The notes beneath the pieces are model-generated. The model made no database searches and was not told where the DNA came from. It saw only the letters and a program-made list of their open reading frames with translations. 6,609 nt of DNA, taken from NCBI GenBank assembly GCA_029005335.1, contig JAQXFT010000185.1:1-6609 (forward strand), read 5' to 3'. Below are positions 1 to 5,774 of the stretch, piece after piece. The DNA comes from Oscillospiraceae bacterium. GTDB taxonomy: Bacteria > Bacillota > Clostridia > Oscillospirales > Ruminococcaceae. The position numbers and the translations under genes are program-made. Within the stretch, counting starts at the first letter, position 1. Each line of letters begins with the position of its first letter.

Positions 1-42
1 AACCTGATACTGCTTTCCGCCTGTTTCAATAACTGCGTACAT
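1..42 (-). CDS. rplU: Ribosomal protein L21 (bL21), N-terminal fragment
   Basis: Only the first 14 codons lie in the window; the gene runs off the edge at base 1. The reverse strand reads MYAVIETGGKQYQV, the highly conserved start of bacterial bL21, a 50S subunit protein of about 100 residues that binds 23S rRNA. The ATG is preceded by an AGGTG Shine-Dalgarno with an 8-nt spacer. In Firmicutes rplU is normally followed by ysxB-like and rpmA (L27) genes, which would lie outside this window. It has its own consensus promoter and a structured leader just upstream, so it starts a transcription unit separate from the xylanase. The identification rests on the N-terminal signature together with the leader and promoter context. 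Confidence 0.9.
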   Translation of the reverse strand, partial: MYAVIETGGKQYQV

Positions 43-124
43 TTGAAATGCACCTGCCTTTTCAATAAAAACTCGCTGTGACAGGCGTTAAACAATATAA
101 CTTGAGAGCCTGTCTGCATGCGGC
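43..124 (-). promoter_or_regulatory. rplU 5' leader, candidate L21 leader RNA
   Basis: This is the stretch of about 80 nt between the predicted transcription start (near 124) and the rplU ATG. It contains a perfect 7-bp stem: GACAGGC (minus strand, 114-108) pairs with GCCTGTC (86-80) across a 21-nt loop. Firmicutes are known to carry an L21 leader, an RNA element upstream of rplU that is thought to give autogenous control. Position, length and the presence of a stem fit that class, but I could not run the covariance model. The GCCTGT arm can also pair, with two G-U wobbles, with GCAGGT (57-52), which contains the Shine-Dalgarno. That suggests a possible on/off switch of translation. Confidence 0.6.
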
Positions 125-130
125 TTAATT

Positions 131-159
131 ATTATATCACAGCTGAAAAAAAATGTCAA
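131..159 (-). promoter_or_regulatory. SigA-type promoter of rplU
   Basis: On the minus strand TTGACA (159-154) and TATAAT (136-131) are separated by exactly 17 nt, a perfect match to the housekeeping sigma factor consensus. This suits a strongly expressed ribosomal protein operon. Transcription should start near 124 and run through the leader into rplU. Confidence 0.9.
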
Positions 160-369
160 GTGTCTGAAAAAATTTTTTATCTGATTGTAAGTAATGATAA
201 TTTACGGAATTATAAGCACTTAATTTTTGTTTATATATACAAAGATTATTTTTCAATGCAACTTTTTCATAATTCTGAATCACTTTATATATATAAAGAT
301 AAAAACCCATTTATAATATTTATGGGTAAAACAAAAGAAAGCCAATATAAATTTTCCTTCTTAAATCCC
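160..369. other. AT-rich intergenic spacer without a credible gene
   Basis: This very AT-rich spacer lies between the xylanase terminator and the rplU promoter. It holds an imperfect direct repeat (230-246 and 284-300, 16 of 17 bases identical), a 16-bp palindrome CTTTATATATATAAAG (283-298), and a weak hairpin at 305-327. A 97-codon open frame on the plus strand spans it, but that frame has no Shine-Dalgarno, overlaps the rplU leader and promoter, and shows composition dictated by AT richness. I do not consider it a gene. No RNA gene is recognised. Confidence 0.6.
300..327 (-). terminator. Weak secondary hairpin with T-tract
   Basis: On the minus strand ACCCAT (327-322) pairs with ATGGGT (310-305) around an 11-nt AT loop and is followed by a T-run. 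The stem is only 6 bp, so it would be at best a back-up to the much stronger terminator directly after the xylanase stop. It could be a chance structure in AT-rich DNA. Confidence 0.3.
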
Positions 370-407
370 AAAAAAATGCTCCCCGTATTTCAGGGGAGTA
401 TTTTTTT
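370..407 (-). terminator. Intrinsic terminator of the xylanase gene
   Basis: On the minus strand CTCCCC (398-393) pairs with GGGGAG (384-379) around an 8-nt loop. The stem is flanked by an A-run on one side and a run of seven T on the other, which extend the pairing. It starts only a few bases after the xylanase stop codon. The A/T flanks make it potentially bidirectional, but no plus-strand gene leads into it. Confidence 0.9.
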
Positions 408-411
408 ATAA

Positions 412-2292
412 TCATTCTACGGGAAGTGCTTTTACAATGCCTGCGAGATACTGCTGAATTGCAAGTGCATCATTAGCGTTTACACCGTTTTTGCCTCCGT
501 GAACATCGGCATTTACAAGACCTTTTTCAGTAAGCTCATTTGTGCTTGAATCGCCTACAAATGATGCTATTGCAACAGCGTCCGCAATATCTATTGAACC
601 GTCAACATTTGCATCACCATAAAGAATATCAGTATCTGATGATAAAACTGTTGTTACAGTAGTTGTTGTTGAAGTTGTTTCAGATGTGGTAGCTGTTGTT
701 GCTGATGTAGCGGGAACGTCCAGACCATCAACTATTGAATAGAATGCGGGCTTTGCTGTATAATCTTCATTGAAAAGCAACGGGGATTTTGAAGCTCTCC
801 AGCTCTTGTCGTCAGTAGTTCCCCAGAATACAACTGCGGAGATACTGTCTGCATATTCAACGCACGCGTCCATAATATCGCTGTAATACTGTGCCTGTGT
901 TTCAAATCCTGCCTCTGAAGTATCGGAAGTAGTTGCATCAAGTTCTGTTACCTGAATGTCAAGACCTGTTCCGGCAAACTTTTCAAGAGCCTTCTTATAA
1001 GCTGATATGCTCGGGAAAGTTACATCAAGATGTGACTGCATACCGATACCGTCAATAAGACCTTTTTCCTTAAGTTCATTAGCCATTTTCACGATAGCAT
1101 CAGTTTTCTGTGGCATATATTCATTGAAGTCATTATAATAAAGCTTACAGCCTTCGGGAGCATATTTTCTTGCGTATTCAAAAGCCGGTTCTATAAATGA
1201 GTTATCACCGAAAACCTTAACCCAGCCTGAAGTCTCAGGATTTGTGTTATATCCGCCAGGGTTTCTTGCTGAACCGTTATCAAGCCAAGCTTCGTTTACA
1301 ACGTCCCACGCATAGAAATTAACAGTAGGATATTCTTCTTCAAGAGTTGCGAAAACGTTCTTTATATAATTTTCCATACGTTTGAGCATTGTTTCCTTGT
1401 CAACCCAGTTACCGTCATCAGCATAATTTTCTTTAAAGAACCAGTCAGGAGTCTGGCTGTGCCATACAAGAACATGTCCTCTTACATCGACATTATTGTC
1501 ACGACAATAATTAAGAATAGATCTTGCTGATGCAATATTTACCTGCGGATTGTCATTTCCTGCTTCAATACAAGCATTTCTGTCAAGAATTGATTCCGGC
1601 TTGAGTTCGTTTCCGAGAGTAATGCTGTTGAAATGCTTGTCAATAAGGTCTTTAGCAGACTGCGGAGCAAGCTCGGAAGTTGTTACCGCTGTACCTATTT
1701 TGAAGTAAGGAGAATATACTTCCTTCAGTGACGGTATATCCTTTTCAATCTGGTGTACAGGAGCTTTTGCCAGTCTGAAATCATCTATATAGATATTTGC
1801 TGTATCATTACATTCAAAATATATATATACATTCTTGACATCTTCAGAAAAGCTCAGCTTTGTCTCCGGAATTTCCACCCAGTCTCCCTGACTTACTGCG
1901 GATTTAAGATTGTTGTAATGTCTTTCTCCGGAAACATCTGTATATTCCATACTGAGATTGACATTATTATACCATTCTGTTCTTACCCATGCACTGATTG
2001 TATACTCAACGCCTGCCTCACATCTTTCATCAAGGAGAAACTGCGGGCCGTTCCAGTTTTTAGCTCTGTCGCTTACCATCATTGAAGAATCTCCGGTATG
2101 TGCTGAATCCTTTGTTACGGAAATTGTTTCAACACCGCCTCTGCCGGTAAAAGCTGAAACATCGCTGTCATTTTCAAAACTGCTTTCAAAGATAACATCA
2201 GTAGTATCTTCTGCATAGACTGCCGGCACTGATGTACAGAGCATTGCTGTACTCATAATTCCTGAAAGTAACCTCTTCATTGTCTTTTTCAT
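412..2292 (-). CDS. Secreted GH10 endo-xylanase with CBM22-like module and C-terminal dockerin
   Basis: This is a 626-residue extracellular enzyme predicted to cleave internal beta-1,4 bonds of xylan with retention of configuration. From the N-terminus it has: a Sec signal peptide (positive MKKTMKR, hydrophobic core, likely cut VYA|ED after residue 27); a CBM22/CBM_4_9-like carbohydrate-binding module, about 33-177; a GH10 barrel, about 188-523, with WHSQTPDW, acid/base Glu334 in WDVVNEAW and nucleophile Glu450 in QVTELD; a Thr/Ser linker, about 525-553; and a dockerin, about 554-626. The first dockerin calcium loop (GDANVDGSIDIAD) is canonical, while the second carries a short insertion. The dockerin implies assembly into a cellulosome through a cohesin. 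The ATG at 2292 is chosen because GGGAG lies 10 nt upstream; a TTG at 2313 precedes that Shine-Dalgarno. The gene has its own promoter and terminator, so it is monocistronic. All key residues are present and there is no sign of damage. Confidence 0.95.
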   Translation of the reverse strand: MKKTMKRLLSGIMSTAMLCTSVPAVYAEDTTDVIFESSFENDSDVSAFTGRGGVETISVTKDSAHTGDSSMMVSDRAKNWNGPQFLLDERCEAGVEYTISAWVRTEWYNNVNLSMEYTDVSGERHYNNLKSAVSQGDWVEIPETKLSFSEDVKNVYIYFECNDTANIYIDDFRLAKAPVHQIEKDIPSLKEVYSPYFKIGTAVTTSELAPQSAKDLIDKHFNSITLGNELKPESILDRNACIEAGNDNPQVNIASARSILNYCRDNNVDVRGHVLVWHSQTPDWFFKENYADDGNWVDKETMLKRMENYIKNVFATLEEEYPTVNFYAWDVVNEAWLDNGSARNPGGYNTNPETSGWVKVFGDNSFIEPAFEYARKYAPEGCKLYYNDFNEYMPQKTDAIVKMANELKEKGLIDGIGMQSHLDVTFPSISAYKKALEKFAGTGLDIQVTELDATTSDTSEAGFETQAQYYSDIMDACVEYADSISAVVFWGTTDDKSWRASKSPLLFNEDYTAKPAFYSIVDGLDVPATSATTATTSETTSTTTTVTTVLSSDTDILYGDANVDGSIDIADAVAIASFVGDSSTNELTEKGLVNADVHGGKNGVNANDALAIQQYLAGIVKALPVE

Positions 2293-2324
2293 AAAATTAA
2301 AACTCCCTTTCAATAATTTTTATT

Positions 2325-2368
2325 ACATTCTATCACAAAATTCACAGAATGTCAATATATTTTTGTGA
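2325..2368 (-). promoter_or_regulatory. Overlapping inverted repeats on the xylanase promoter (candidate operator)
   Basis: ACATTCT (2325-2331) and AGAATGT (2346-2352) form a perfect 7-bp dyad with a 14-nt spacer. It covers the -10 box and touches the -35 box. A second perfect 8-bp inverted repeat, TCACAAAA (2333-2340) and TTTTGTGA (2361-2368), interlocks with it. A repressor binding here would block polymerase, which would suit a substrate-induced xylanase. The AT-rich setting makes some symmetry likely by chance, so this is a hypothesis. Confidence 0.4.
2327..2355 (-). promoter_or_regulatory. SigA-type promoter of the xylanase gene
   Basis: On the minus strand TTGACA (2355-2350) and TAGAAT (2332-2327) are separated by 17 nt. 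The -35 box is perfect and the -10 box has one mismatch. The predicted start near 2320 leaves a leader of about 28 nt carrying the GGGAG ribosome binding site. Confidence 0.8.
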
Positions 2369-2400
2369 AAAATTTTCCGGCATATGTACATATGCCGGAA
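2368..2400 (-). terminator. 26-bp perfect palindrome, probable terminator of the lipoprotein gene
   Basis: Bases 2375-2400 are a perfect 26-bp palindrome (left half TTCCGGCATATGT). It begins 7 nt beyond the stop codon of the cohesin-like lipoprotein and is followed on the minus strand by AA and a run of five T. Position and hairpin-plus-T form fit an intrinsic terminator. The T-run is short and offset by two A, so efficiency is uncertain. The palindrome also lies 20-45 bp upstream of the xylanase -35 box, where an activator site could be placed. Confidence 0.65.
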
Positions 2401-2407
2401 TCATTAA

Positions 2408-3043
2408 TTATTCGGTAATTTTTATATAGCCGTTCTTCCAGTTTTCAAAGGCAAATTCCTGCATAGATACGTCCGCTGTCTTATTAAAAAAGCAATCAGT
2501 TTTATATCTGAAAAATTCTATGGCATATATATCTCCGGCTTTAGCGTCTGCCGGAACTCTGAAATTGATTGAAGCTATTACTCCATTTCCGCCCTTGTCC
2601 GAAGAATCGGAAGTAATCATCGTAATATTATCCATATTTTTTCCGGAAAGCTCATCAGGTGGATTTTCTCCCTGCCAGAATATTGATATTACTGAATTCA
2701 TATGTCTGCTTGCCTCTCCTGTTTCAAAAGACGGCGTTCCGGTTATTTCATCAGCCTCTACAGAGATTCTGTCATCATACGCTATATGGATTCCGGAGCT
2801 TGACCAGCCGTTGACTATTCCTGATACTGAGTAATTCACCGGTACAATAGTACCGTTTTCGTGGTCAAGCTCAGAATAGCTTATTTCAACCTCCTCAATA
2901 CTCAGAACCGGTTTTTCATCAGAATATGACTGCGAAACCTCATCAGGCACTACTGCACCTTTCTCTTTATCCGACGAACACGAAATACATGATATAAGAA
3001 TTACTGGTACTGTCAGCAGAGCAAGTATCTTTTTTATATTCAT
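2408..3043 (-). CDS. Cohesin-like lipoprotein
   Basis: This predicted lipoprotein has 211 residues. A short positive N-terminus and hydrophobic stretch end in the lipobox LISC, with Cys19 the likely lipidated residue, so the protein should sit on the outer face of the membrane. After a linker of about 25 residues rich in Ser, Asp and Glu, residues about 44-211 look like a cohesin (beta-sandwich) domain: a GTIVPVNYSVSG opening strand, GIHIAYDDRISV, then GVIASINFRVPADAKAGDIY and the closing FENWKNGYIKITE. I recognise these segments from Ruminococcus cohesins but could not run a profile search. Cohesins bind dockerins, and the next gene downstream encodes a dockerin xylanase, although each gene has its own promoter. 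The start is uncertain: ATG at 3043 has GGGAG 13 nt away, while TTG at 3049 has the better 7-nt spacing and adds only two residues. It could instead be another cohesin-fold lipoprotein that does not bind dockerins. Confidence 0.8.
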   Translation of the reverse strand: MNIKKILALLTVPVILISCISCSSDKEKGAVVPDEVSQSYSDEKPVLSIEEVEISYSELDHENGTIVPVNYSVSGIVNGWSSSGIHIAYDDRISVEADEITGTPSFETGEASRHMNSVISIFWQGENPPDELSGKNMDNITMITSDSSDKGGNGVIASINFRVPADAKAGDIYAIEFFRYKTDCFFNKTADVSMQEFAFENWKNGYIKITE

Positions 3044-3068
3044 AATCAAATATCATCTCCCGTTTTTT

Positions 3069-3097
3069 ATTATATCTCAGATTTCCATGCCCGTCAA
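3069..3097 (-). promoter_or_regulatory. SigA-type promoter of the cohesin-like lipoprotein
   Basis: On the minus strand TTGACG (3097-3092) and TATAAT (3074-3069) are separated by 17 nt. Transcription would start near 3062, leaving a short leader with GGGAG. It lies just beyond the terminator of the transketolase operon, so the lipoprotein gene is an independent unit. Confidence 0.8.
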
Positions 3098-3109
3098 GAG
3101 TTTTATCTT

Positions 3110-3139
3110 AAAAAATCAGGCGGAAATATTATCCGCCTG
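3110..3139 (-). terminator. Intrinsic terminator of the rluD-like/HAD/transketolase operon
   Basis: On the minus strand CAGGCGGA (3139-3132) pairs perfectly with TCCGCCTG (3124-3117) around a 7-nt loop, followed by a T-run (3115-3110). It begins 7 nt past the stop codon of the transketolase C-terminal subunit. This is a textbook strong intrinsic terminator. Confidence 0.93.
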
Positions 3140-3146
3140 TTGAAAA

Positions 3147-4097
3147 TTATCTTTTAAGCTTTAATGCTTCCTTTGTCTTTGCAACTATATTTTCAGCACA
3201 AAGTCCGAATTTTTTAAGAAGCTCAACCGCAGGGCCTGAACAGCCGTATTCATCATTAACACCTATTCTCACTACCGGTACAGGACAACAACCTGTTACA
3301 GCCTCGGATACTGCTGAACCAAGTCCGCCTATAATGCTGTGTTCCTCAACGGTAACTATAACACCTGTATCAGAGGCACATCTGCATACAAGTTCAGTAT
3401 CAAGCGGCTTTATGGTGTGAATATTTACTACTCTTGCACTTATTCCCTCATCTGAAAGGGTTTTTGATGCCTCAAGAGCCTCATATACCATAAGACCGGT
3501 TGCTATTATTGTTACATCAGTTCCCTCACGGAGTACAACACCTTTTCCGAGTTCAAATTTATATGAGTTTTTATCATTGAATACAGGTACAGCAAGCCTT
3601 CCGAATCGCATATATACAGGGCCTGCATAATTTATAGCAGCTTCAACAGCCTGCCTTGCTTCAACATCATCAGCAGGATTGATTATAGTCATTCCGGGGA
3701 TAGTACGCATGAGGGCTATATCCTCATTGCACTGATGTGTAGCTCCGTCCTCGCCTACTGATATTCCGGCATGAGTAGCACCGATTTTTACATTAAGATG
3801 CGGATAGCCTATTGAATTTCTTACTATTTCATAAGCTCTTCCGGCTGCAAACATTGCAAATGTACTTGCAAAGGGTATCTTTCCGCAAGCTGCAAGACCG
3901 GCTGCGACGCCCATCATATTTGCTTCGGCAATACCGCAGTCAAAGAATCTCTGAGGATATGCTTTCTTGAAAATAGCTGTCTTTGTAGCGGCGGCAAGGT
4001 CAGCATCAAGCACTACAAGATTTTCATATTTGTCTGCAAGGTCTCTGAGTGTTTCTCCATAGCTTTCTCTGGTCGCTTTTCTGATTATATCTGACAT
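3147..4097 (-). CDS. Transketolase, C-terminal subunit
   Basis: This is the second half of a split transketolase (316 residues): the pyrimidine-binding domain (about 1-170) and the C-terminal transketolase domain (about 185-310). With the adjacent N-terminal subunit it would form the TPP-dependent enzyme that moves two-carbon ketol units between sugar phosphates in the non-oxidative pentose phosphate pathway. Visible landmarks are the catalytic Glu58 in CGIAEANM, which activates the TPP ring, the GATHAGISVGEDGATHQ segment (106-122), and GGLGSAVSE (257-265). The ATG at 4097 lies 4 nt after the stop of the N-terminal subunit. Its GGAGG Shine-Dalgarno (9-nt spacing) lies in the end of that gene, so the two are probably translationally coupled for equal subunit supply. 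Split transketolases are common in Firmicutes and Archaea. A related sugar-specific transketolase (for example apulose-phosphate type) cannot be ruled out from sequence alone. Confidence 0.95.
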   Translation of the reverse strand: MSDIIRKATRESYGETLRDLADKYENLVVLDADLAAATKTAIFKKAYPQRFFDCGIAEANMMGVAAGLAACGKIPFASTFAMFAAGRAYEIVRNSIGYPHLNVKIGATHAGISVGEDGATHQCNEDIALMRTIPGMTIINPADDVEARQAVEAAINYAGPVYMRFGRLAVPVFNDKNSYKFELGKGVVLREGTDVTIIATGLMVYEALEASKTLSDEGISARVVNIHTIKPLDTELVCRCASDTGVIVTVEEHSIIGGLGSAVSEAVTGCCPVPVVRIGVNDEYGCSGPAVELLKKFGLCAENIVAKTKEALKLKR

Positions 4098-4101
4098 CTG
4101 A

Positions 4102-4935
4102 TTAATCCTCCAAATCCTTTAATTGCTGGTTAAGTTCTGCCATAGCTTGTTCATACTGTTCCTTATTCGGGGCAGAGCCATGCCATGAAACCTGATTTTC
4201 CATAAACGATACGCCTTTTCCCTTTATAGTTTTCTGGATTATTGCAACAGGCTTTCCGGTAATTTTATCTGCCTCATTGAATGCGTTTTCAATCTGGTCG
4301 AAGTCATGACCGTCTATTGAAATCACGTGCCAGCCGAATGCCTCAAATTTTTTGTCGATAGGTTCAGGAGAACATACTTCCGAAAGCTTTCCGTCAATCT
4401 GGAGTCCGTTATAGTCTACTATTGCAACAAGGTTATCAAGCTTATAGTGTGATGCAAACATTGCTGCTTCCCATACCTGACCTTCTTCAATTTCACCGTC
4501 TCCGAGAATTGCATATACCTTATAACTCTTTGATGAAATTTTTCCGGAAAGTGCCATACCGCAGGCAACTGAAATTCCCTGTCCGAGTGAACCGCTTGAC
4601 ATATCAATTCCGTCAATATTTATGCAGGGGTGTCCCTGAAGCCTTGAACCTATATGGCGAAGTGTTCTGAGTTCCTCTTCCGGAAAAAATCCTCTCTGGG
4701 CAAGTATTGCATAGAGTGCAGGGGCTGTATGACCTTTTGAAAGCACAAGTCTGTCACGGTCTTCCATTTCGGGATTTTTCGGGTCTACATTCATCTTTTC
4801 AAAATAGAGATATGCAAGTAAATCGCATATGGAGAGTGAACCTCCGGGGTGTCCGGATTTTGCATTGTAAGTACCTTCAATTACACCCATTCTTGCTTTA
4901 CAGGCTATCCTCATAAGATTTTTTTTAGTTGTCAT
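4102..4935 (-). CDS. Transketolase, N-terminal (TPP-binding) subunit
   Basis: This is the first half of a split transketolase (277 residues), carrying the pyrophosphate-binding domain of the thiamine diphosphate cofactor. Visible motifs are SGHPGG (27-32), SKGHTAPALYA (66-76), QGHP (100-103), SSGSLGQG (113-120), and the GDG metal/TPP motif beginning at 145 that closes with VDYNGLQ around Asn176. WHGSAP (251-256) near the end matches the usual conserved His. The length agrees with stand-alone N-terminal subunits, and the C-terminal half follows immediately, so the split is a normal arrangement and not a frameshift. The ATG at 4935 has GGAGG 5 nt upstream and overlaps the end of the HAD gene by 11 nt, which shows co-transcription. 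It makes the enzyme that would process xylulose-5-phosphate derived from xylan. Confidence 0.95.
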   Translation of the reverse strand: MTTKKNLMRIACKARMGVIEGTYNAKSGHPGGSLSICDLLAYLYFEKMNVDPKNPEMEDRDRLVLSKGHTAPALYAILAQRGFFPEEELRTLRHIGSRLQGHPCINIDGIDMSSGSLGQGISVACGMALSGKISSKSYKVYAILGDGEIEEGQVWEAAMFASHYKLDNLVAIVDYNGLQIDGKLSEVCSPEPIDKKFEAFGWHVISIDGHDFDQIENAFNEADKITGKPVAIIQKTIKGKGVSFMENQVSWHGSAPNKEQYEQAMAELNQQLKDLED

Positions 4936-5761
4936 ATTTACCTCCGTGTATATTTTTTTGAATTATCAGGTCAATGAGTTCAGCGACAGCATTTTCATCG
5001 CATGAGCTTTTCAGTACCATATCAGCAGAAGACTTTACTTCCGGCTGTGCGTTGGAAGGTACTGCTCCGAAATCGGCCTCCTGAATCATCTCAATATCGT
5101 TATCATAGTCACCTATGGATACAAACCGGAATTTCTCCATTCCGTCAAGCTGTCTGTATTTTTTCAATGCAGAGCCTTTATTTGATGACGGTTCGAGCAT
5201 TTCGCAGAAAATATCTGCTGACTTAACGAAACTAACACTATTATATCCCTTTTCAGATATAAAGTCAACAAGTTTCTCAAGATTTTCCGGAGATGTGGCA
5301 AAAAGCACCTTGAGCCACTTATCGGAAGTCATATCCTCAAGCCTGCAGAACTTCGGAATTATACGGCATAAATCAGTATGGTGCTGTTCATATTCGTTAT
5401 TCCGGAATATATATGTTCCCTCTTCTTTGAGAATCTCTCCTCCCAGATTTCCGACACTTTTCATTATTTCAAGGGAAATTTCCCTTGCGGTTTCAGGGAG
5501 ATAAACAGTATAAAGGGATTTCTTATTTAAATAGTCATAAATCATTGCACCATTATATAATATAACAGGCATATCAATTTCAAGCATATCGGCATAAGGC
5601 GAGAATGACTGGATAGTCCTTCCGGTAGCGATTGTAAATTTACCGCCCATACTCCGGAATCTCTCTATTGCCCTGAGGTTTTCGGAAGTGATTTCTTTTT
5701 TTGAGTTAAGCAGAGTACCGTCCATATCGGATACAAGCACTATATCTGATAAATCTTTCAT
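4925..5761 (-). CDS. Cof-type HAD-IIB family sugar/nucleotide phosphatase
   Basis: This 278-residue cytoplasmic phosphatase belongs to the haloacid dehalogenase superfamily, Cof subfamily. All four HAD motifs are visible: I, DMDGT with nucleophile Asp12 and acid/base Asp14; II, Thr46 in TIATGR; III, Lys195 in SNKGSALK; IV, GDYDND (217-222), which holds the Mg2+ ligands. The cap domain lies between motifs II and III, about 85-185. Members dephosphorylate a range of sugar phosphates, pyridoxal phosphate or flavin precursors, and the substrate cannot be told from sequence. The ATG at 5761 is favoured by AAGGAGG 8 nt upstream. A longer frame reaching 5935 only overlaps the preceding gene and precedes the HAD fold. 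The gene starts 13 nt after the pseudouridine synthase stop and overlaps the transketolase start, so it is mid-operon. Its place beside transketolase hints at a sugar-phosphate substrate, but that is inference. Confidence 0.92.
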   Translation of the reverse strand: MKDLSDIVLVSDMDGTLLNSKKEITSENLRAIERFRSMGGKFTIATGRTIQSFSPYADMLEIDMPVILYNGAMIYDYLNKKSLYTVYLPETAREISLEIMKSVGNLGGEILKEEGTYIFRNNEYEQHHTDLCRIIPKFCRLEDMTSDKWLKVLFATSPENLEKLVDFISEKGYNSVSFVKSADIFCEMLEPSSNKGSALKKYRQLDGMEKFRFVSIGDYDNDIEMIQEADFGAVPSNAQPEVKSSADMVLKSSCDENAVAELIDLIIQKNIHGGKYDN

Positions 5762-5774
5762 AAAGGATTCCTCC

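Noticed and set aside
118..411. 97-codon plus-strand open frame in the spacer upstream of rplU
   Set aside because: It has no Shine-Dalgarno, overlaps the rplU leader, promoter and the xylanase terminator on the opposite strand, and its Lys/Tyr/Ile/Phe-rich product reflects AT-rich DNA.
646..711. Tandem repeat (GTT/TGT-rich) as a possible CRISPR or microsatellite
   Set aside because: It encodes the Thr/Ser linker between the GH10 domain and the dockerin; the repetition comes from runs of ACA/ACT threonine codons.
2293..2313. TTG start at 2313 for the xylanase, adding seven residues
   Set aside because: The GGGAG ribosome binding site lies inside this extension, and the ATG at 2292 gives a standard signal peptide start.
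3147..4935. Frameshifted or broken single-chain transketolase
   Set aside because: Both halves end and begin at domain boundaries, each with its own Shine-Dalgarno, and match known stand-alone subunit lengths; this is a natural split enzyme.
3147..4935. 1-deoxy-xylulose-5-phosphate synthase instead of transketolase
   Set aside because: DXS is normally one chain of about 600 residues; the split layout and the SGHPGG, QGHP and GEDGATHQ segments fit transketolase.
5115..5504. 129-codon plus-strand open frame inside the HAD gene
   Set aside because: It is antisense to a gene with all four HAD motifs and has no recognisable protein features; the same applies to the other plus-strand frames within genes, such as 1753-2085 and 2520-2834.
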